A model generated the notes under the pieces. It worked only from the letters and a program-made list of their open reading frames with translations. It searched no databases and had not been told where the DNA came from. DNA of 36,494 nt from positions 3,366,974 through 3,403,467 of the forward strand of contig NZ_LR732544.1 in the NCBI RefSeq assembly GCF_902506575.1, read 5' to 3'. The translations under genes and the position numbers were made by a program. Numbering within the stretch: position 1 is the stretch's first letter; each line of letters starts with the position of its first letter. Of this stretch, positions 32,245 through 36,494 are shown piece by piece. This DNA comes from Streptomyces mexicanus. GTDB lineage: Bacteria; Actinomycetota; Actinomycetes; Streptomycetales; Streptomycetaceae.

Positions 32245-33447
32245 TCAGCCGGGCTGCGCCGTCCGGGCGAGGCGCTGCACGTCCCGGGCCGTGCCCGTCA
32301 CCCCCGACAGGAATCCCTGGGCGCGCGGGGAGGCGTGGGCGGTCAGCCAGGCCGGGTCGATGTCGCAGACGGCGACCCGGACGGCCGTACCGGCCAGGGC
32401 CAGCGGCAGGGTGTGCACCACCGTGGACGGAAAACTCAGGATCGTACGGCCGATCGGGCCACGCCGGGCGATCAGCTCCAGCGGCAGGTCGGGGCGGACC
32501 ACCTCCAGGCCCGTCTCCACTGCCAGCCGGTGCAGCTTGTCCGTGCTCTCGCGGCGGTGGGCGAAGTAGCGGCGCGCCCCGTGGGTCACGGCCAGGGCGC
32601 GGACGGCGTCGAGGTAGCGGTCGCGGTCGACCACGCCCGTCTCGACCAGCGAGGTGCCCACGAGGTCCGCGCCGGAGATGACGCGGGGCGGGCCGAAGCG
32701 GGCGCGGGTCCAGGCGAAGTCGTTGGCGGTCACGGTCACGCCGTCGGGCACCTCCGCCAGGGGCATGGAGGAGAAGACCTCCACCCGGCGTTCCGCCTGC
32801 CCCGCGCGGCCCGTGCGCGGGGTCAGGCGGCGGCGGGCGACGGCCGACACCGGGGCGAAGACGGCGTCGCGCGGGCCGGGCCGGCCGCCCTTGCGGTGCC
32901 AGCGCACCAGCCGCTCCCCCCGCGCGAGCTGGGCGACGAACTCCATCGTGGCCGTCCCGTCGTCCACGACCACGAGGTCCTGTGCCCCGGTGATGGTGAG
33001 CAGGAGTTGCACGTACCGCGAGAACGGGTCGCCCATCACCACCCGCCGGGCCCGGCGCAGCGGCCCGGCCAGGGCGCCGATGGTCCGCAGCGGTGCCGTG
33101 GCCCCGCCCCGGGCCTCCTCCCAGCGGACCTCGTGCCCTTCCTCGCGGGCCAGCTCGGCCATGCGCCGCAGCTGGCCCCGGGTCATCGGGTCGGTCGGGG
33201 ACAGCACGACGAGCGTGAGCCACGCGCCGGGGCCCTCCGGGCGCGGGCTCGGACCGGAGCCCTCGGGGCGCGGGCTCGGATCCGGGCCGGGGACAGACCC
33301 CAGGCCGTGGTCCGAGCCCGGGCCGGCGGCAGATCCCAGGCTGACGTCCGGGCCCGGACCGGGGTCCGCGCCCGGGCCGTGGGCCCACTCCAGGACGTTG
33401 AGCAGCTGGACCGGGCTCTCGACGAAGGCGAGGGTGTGGGGGGTCAT
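32245..33447 (-). CDS. Putative polysialyltransferase-like protein
   Basis: A 400-residue protein starting MTPHTLAFVESPVQLLNVLEW, an N-terminus resembling bacterial alpha-2,8-polysialyltransferase-like proteins. Further features are VVMGDPFSRYVQLLLTITG, LVVVDDGTATMEF (about residues 166-178), ARRYFAHRRES and STVVHTLPLAL, which fit a GT-B nucleotide-sugar fold with the HP-like and SS/T sites of sialyltransferases. Residues about 24-74 are a low-complexity Gly/Pro/Asp/Ser insert. It starts 23 bases after neuB and is last in the operon, so it probably polymerises the CMP-activated nonulosonate into a cell-surface or wall polymer. The assignment rests on recalled family similarity and context. 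Confidence 0.62.
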   Translation of the reverse strand: MTPHTLAFVESPVQLLNVLEWAHGPGADPGPGPDVSLGSAAGPGSDHGLGSVPGPDPSPRPEGSGPSPRPEGPGAWLTLVVLSPTDPMTRGQLRRMAELAREEGHEVRWEEARGGATAPLRTIGALAGPLRRARRVVMGDPFSRYVQLLLTITGAQDLVVVDDGTATMEFVAQLARGERLVRWHRKGGRPGPRDAVFAPVSAVARRRLTPRTGRAGQAERRVEVFSSMPLAEVPDGVTVTANDFAWTRARFGPPRVISGADLVGTSLVETGVVDRDRYLDAVRALAVTHGARRYFAHRRESTDKLHRLAVETGLEVVRPDLPLELIARRGPIGRTILSFPSTVVHTLPLALAGTAVRVAVCDIDPAWLTAHASPRAQGFLSGVTGTARDVQRLARTAQPG

Positions 33448-33470
33448 GGGAGCGGGGCCGGGGCTCGGTC

Positions 33471-34409
33471 TCACACCGTGACCGGTTCGCCCGCCGCCGC
33501 GGCGATCTCCGCCTCGGCGACGACGCCGGCGACGCGGCGCAGCTTCTTCATCGGCGCCAGCTCCGAGTCGTAGACCCGCTTCACGCCGTCGCCCAGCGAC
33601 GCCTCGATGGTGCGGATGTCGCGGACGAGACGGCTCAGGCCCTGCGGCTCGACGGAGGCCGCCTGGTCGGAGCCCCACATGGCGCGGTCCAGGGTGATGT
33701 GCCGCTCGACGAAGACGGCGCCGAGGGCGACGGCGGCGAGCGTGGTCTGCAGGCCGGTCTCGTGGCCGGAGTAGCCGATCGGGACGTTCGGGTACTCGCG
33801 CTCCAGGGTGTTGATGACCCGCAGGTTCAGCTCCTCGGCCTTGGCCGGGTAGGTGGAGGTGGCGTGGCAGAGCAGGATGTTCTCCGAGCCGAGGACCTCC
33901 ACCGCGTGGCGGATCTGCTTGGGGGTGGACATGCCGGTGGAGAGGATGATCGTGCGGCCGGTGGCGCGCAGGGCGCGCAGCAGCTCGTCGTCGGTGAGGG
34001 AGGCGGAGGCCACCTTGTGGGCGGGGACGTCGAACTTCTCCAGGAAGGCGACGGCCTCGGTGTCCCACGGGGAGGCGAACCAGTCGATGCCCTTCTTCTT
34101 GCAGTAGGCGTCGATCTGGCGGTACTCGTCCTCGCCGAACTCCACGCGGTGGCGGTAGTCGATGTAGGTCATCCGGCCCCAGGGGGTGTCGCGCTCGATG
34201 TCCCACTGGTCGCGCGGGGTGCAGATCTCGGGCGTGCGCTTCTGGAACTTCACGGCGTCGCAGCCGGCCTCGGCGGCCGCGTCGATCAGCTTGAAGGCGT
34301 TCTCGATGTCGCCGTTGTGGTTGATGCCGATCTCGCCGGTGACGTAGACGGGGCGGCCGGGGCCGACCTCGCGCGAACCCAGGGTGCGGATGCGGGAGTT
34401 GGTGCTCAT
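33471..34409 (-). CDS. neuB: NeuB-type nonulosonate synthase lacking the SAF domain
   Basis: A 312-residue TIM-barrel synthase condensing phosphoenolpyruvate with a hexosamine or mannose-type sugar to make a sialic acid or Kdn. Motifs include TGEIGINHNGDIENAFKLID (about residues 24-43), CDAVKFQKR, ASPWDTEAV, LSTGMST, LLCHATSTYP, IGYSGHETGL and VERHITLDR with the metal-site His. The protein ends soon after the barrel: the C-terminal antifreeze-like SAF domain of classical NeuB (about 345-350 residues) is absent. AAGGA stands 11 bases before ATG 34409. Upstream lies the C-rich tract, then the activating enzyme. Whether it makes NeuAc, Kdn or another acid, or the 9-phosphate, cannot be told. Confidence 0.88.
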   Translation of the reverse strand: MSTNSRIRTLGSREVGPGRPVYVTGEIGINHNGDIENAFKLIDAAAEAGCDAVKFQKRTPEICTPRDQWDIERDTPWGRMTYIDYRHRVEFGEDEYRQIDAYCKKKGIDWFASPWDTEAVAFLEKFDVPAHKVASASLTDDELLRALRATGRTIILSTGMSTPKQIRHAVEVLGSENILLCHATSTYPAKAEELNLRVINTLEREYPNVPIGYSGHETGLQTTLAAVALGAVFVERHITLDRAMWGSDQAASVEPQGLSRLVRDIRTIEASLGDGVKRVYDSELAPMKKLRRVAGVVAEAEIAAAAGEPVTV

Positions 34410-34493
34410 GGCAGGAGATGTCCTTACGTGGGGAGGTGCGGGGGGAGAGAAGCGGGAAGGACCTGCACGGGCCGCAGCGGCCCGCGGAGGGCC

Positions 34494-34914
<421 letters not shown>

Positions 34915-36195
34915 TTCTGAATCGAGGGAGGGGCCGAGGAGCCAGCCGGCGATCTCCCGGATCGCGCCGTCGCCGCCGGGGACGGTGGTGACCGCGCGGG
35001 CGGCGCCGCGTACGGCGTCGTGGGCGCTCGCGACCGCCACGGGCCAGCCGACCAGGGCGAAGCACGGCAGGTCGTTGACGTCGTTGCCGACGTAGAGCAC
35101 CCGTTCGGGCGCGATGCCCTGGTCCTCGCACCACTCCTTCAGCGCGAGGTCCTTGCGGTCGACGCCGTGCAGCACGGGGAGCTTCAGCTTGCGGGCGCGG
35201 GCGGCGACGACCGGGTTCTGCTCCGTGGACAGGATCAGCATCTTCAGGCCGCTCCGGCGCAGGGCGGCGATGCCCAGTCCGTCGCCGCGGTGGACGGAGA
35301 CGAACTCCCGTCCCTCGGCGTCGATCAGCACCCGGTCGTCGGTCTGGGTGCCGTCGAAGTCGAGGACGACGGCGTCGATGTCGTCGCGGGCGGGAAGGGC
35401 ACCGGGCCGGCCGGCGTCGAGGAGGGGGGCCAGCGCGCGGGCGCGGGCCAGGTCGTGCGGGTCGTCGATCTCCAGCACCCGCGCCGGGTCGGTGCGCACC
35501 AGTTCGGTGCGACCGAAGAAGCGGTGCCGGTGGGTGCGGAAGCCGGCCGCGTCCATGGCGTAGGCGGCACCGGTCTCCAGCAGGTCCTGGGGGCGGTCCT
35601 GGCGGCGCGGCCGGTGGGCCTTGTCGTGGTTGACGCCGTGGCCGCCGCTGCCCGCACCGCTCCTTTCGCCGCTGCCCTCGCCGGGCGTCCCGGCGCCCGC
35701 CTCGTCGTCCGCGTCCCGCCAGACGAAGCCGTGGAACGGGGCGACGGTCAGGGCCGTGTCGGCGCCCTCGTCGAGGACCGCGCGGGCCACCCCGTCGACG
35801 TCCTCCCGGACGAGGAAGGGGCTGGTGCACTGCACCAGCAGGACGACGTCGACCCGCCTCCCGTGCAGCGCCTCGTGCGTGTCCAGGGCGTGCAGGACGG
35901 CCGCCTCGGAGGTGGCCGTGTCGCCGGATATCGCGGCGGGCCGCAGCACCACCTCGGCACCGGCCCGGCGTGCCGCCGCGGCGGTGGCGCCGTGGTCGGT
36001 GGACACCACCACGTCGGTCACCAGCCGGGCGGCCCGGCACTCGCGCACGGCGCGCGCCACCAGCGGCAGGCCGCCCACGGGGGCGAGGTTCTTGGCGGGC
36101 ACGCCCTTGGAGCCGCCGCGGGCGGGTATCACCGCGAGCACGCGGCGCTCGGGGGCGCCGTCGCCCGCGTGCGGGCCGGTCAGGGGATCGGTCAT
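34915..36195 (-). CDS. neuA: CMP-nonulosonate cytidylyltransferase fused to a KdsC-type HAD phosphatase, 3' end undefined
   Basis: The first part (to about residue 255) is a cytidylyltransferase, with the CTP site AVIPARGGSKGVPAKNL, SGDTATSEAAVLHAL and VQCTSPF, and a low-complexity Gly/Ser/Glu insert at about 168-190. The second (about 273-420) is a HAD phosphatase with motif I VLDFDGTQTDD, motif II LSTEQN and motif IV YVGNDVNDLP, close to KdsC and to the phosphatase-like domain of vertebrate CMP-sialate synthetase. It likely dephosphorylates a nonulosonate 9-phosphate and activates it. ATG 36195 follows GAGGAG by eight bases. After LLGPSLDSE the frame enters the C-rich tract without a stop, so the true C-terminus is unknown. 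Confidence 0.85.
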
Positions 36196-36229
36196 GGGAT
36201 CTGCTCCTCGGGCAGGGTCTTCGGGCGGC

Positions 36230-36494
36230 TCACAGCTCTCCCATCCGCCGGATGACGGGGGCCACGCGCTGGACGCCGTGCCGGTAGGCGCCGCGGGCCG
36301 CGCGACGGACGATCTGCCGCACCGGGCCGGGCGCGCGGTCGGCGGCCGGGGCGCCGGGCAGCGGGGCGCCGTCGGGGGGCTCCATGGGCTCGGCGCGCGG
36401 GTTGGAGTGCTGGCCGGCGACCCGGCCGGGCTTGACCACCGGCACCGAGGGGGGGTACGTCCGCACGGCTCCCTTCTGCAGCCGCGTCTTGAGG
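36230..36494 (-). CDS. C-terminal part of an unidentified protein, cut by the window end
   Basis: An open frame of 87 codons runs from the window edge to a stop at 36,230, 34 bases before the neuA start, so it is the upstream gene of the same operon. The visible part is Pro/Ala/Arg-rich (YPPSVPVVKPGRVAGQHSNP, then GAPLPGAPAADRAPG) and ends in a basic amphipathic stretch RQIVRRAARGAYRHGVQRVA. No domain can be recognised; context makes a glycosyltransferase or polysaccharide-biosynthesis protein plausible. An internal GTG at 36466 would make a separate 78-residue protein, but the frame stays open through LKTRLQKGA before it, so a longer gene is preferred. Confidence 0.55.
   Translation of the reverse strand, partial: LKTRLQKGAVRTYPPSVPVVKPGRVAGQHSNPRAEPMEPPDGAPLPGAPAADRAPGPVRQIVRRAARGAYRHGVQRVAPVIRRMGEL

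Noticed and set aside
32090..32569. Plus-strand frame starting MDIGRDGYTS with a CPRCG pair, a possible small zinc protein
   Set aside because: The start lies in the terminator hairpin of the neu operon and most of the frame is antisense to the polysialyltransferase-like gene; codon third positions are not biased as in real genes here.

Overview
The window looks like chromosomal Streptomyces DNA. GC is very high, codon third positions are almost all G or C, GTG and TTG starts are common, and coding-strand overlaps of the ATGA/GTGA type are frequent. The gene order (adenosine deaminase, thymidine phosphorylase, cytidine deaminase, nucleoside ABC transporter, BMP lipoproteins, M20 amidohydrolase, NeuB/NeuA-type genes) resembles, from memory, the SCO488x-SCO490x part of S. 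coelicolor. No search was run.

Region 1 (1-9.2 kb) holds ordinary backbone genes. They are a VanZ-like membrane protein, a PspC-domain protein, a small secreted Ala/Gly/Pro protein, adenosine deaminase, an alpha/beta-hydrolase-fold protein without the usual nucleophile, a divergent LysR/MFS pair with a T-N11-A operator, an ECF sigma factor with a SnoaL-like C-terminal domain, a STAS protein, an AEC transporter and a Uma2 protein.

Region 2 (9.3-17.6 kb, all minus strand) is a nucleoside uptake and salvage operon. Reading with transcription, it has two tandem BMP-family lipoproteins, a terminator-like hairpin, a double ATPase, two permeases, cytidine deaminase and thymidine phosphorylase. ATGA/GTGA overlaps join the ATPase to cytidine deaminase. 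With add, imported nucleosides can be deaminated and phosphorolysed.

Region 3 (about 17.68-30.6 kb) is accessory DNA with visibly lower GC and looser codon use. It starts with an IS605-type remnant: an intact tnpB with its right end and guide-RNA scaffold, plus a dead, truncated divergent tnpA. A minus-strand array of eight defence-type genes follows. In transcription order these are an Abi/HEPN-like protein, a half-size HsdS, HsdM, a full two-TRD HsdS, HsdR, a YgjP-like metallopeptidase, an XRE regulator with a helical C-terminal domain, and a small protein of unknown function. The HEPN protein, translationally coupled to a second half-size specificity subunit inside a complete type I R-M locus, is the best candidate for an undescribed module.

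Region 4 (30.7-36.5 kb, minus strand) has an M20 amidohydrolase, then, ending at a clear hairpin-plus-T terminator, a nonulosonic-acid operon: an unidentified partial gene, a CMP-nonulosonate cytidylyltransferase fused to a KdsC-type HAD phosphatase, a NeuB-type synthase lacking a SAF domain, and a putative polysialyltransferase-like protein. It probably makes a sialic-acid/Kdn-type wall polymer. A stretch of about 420 bp of almost pure C on the + strand lies between the NeuA-HAD and NeuB genes and removes any recognisable stop codon of the former. It is probably a sequencing or assembly artefact, but it needs checking.
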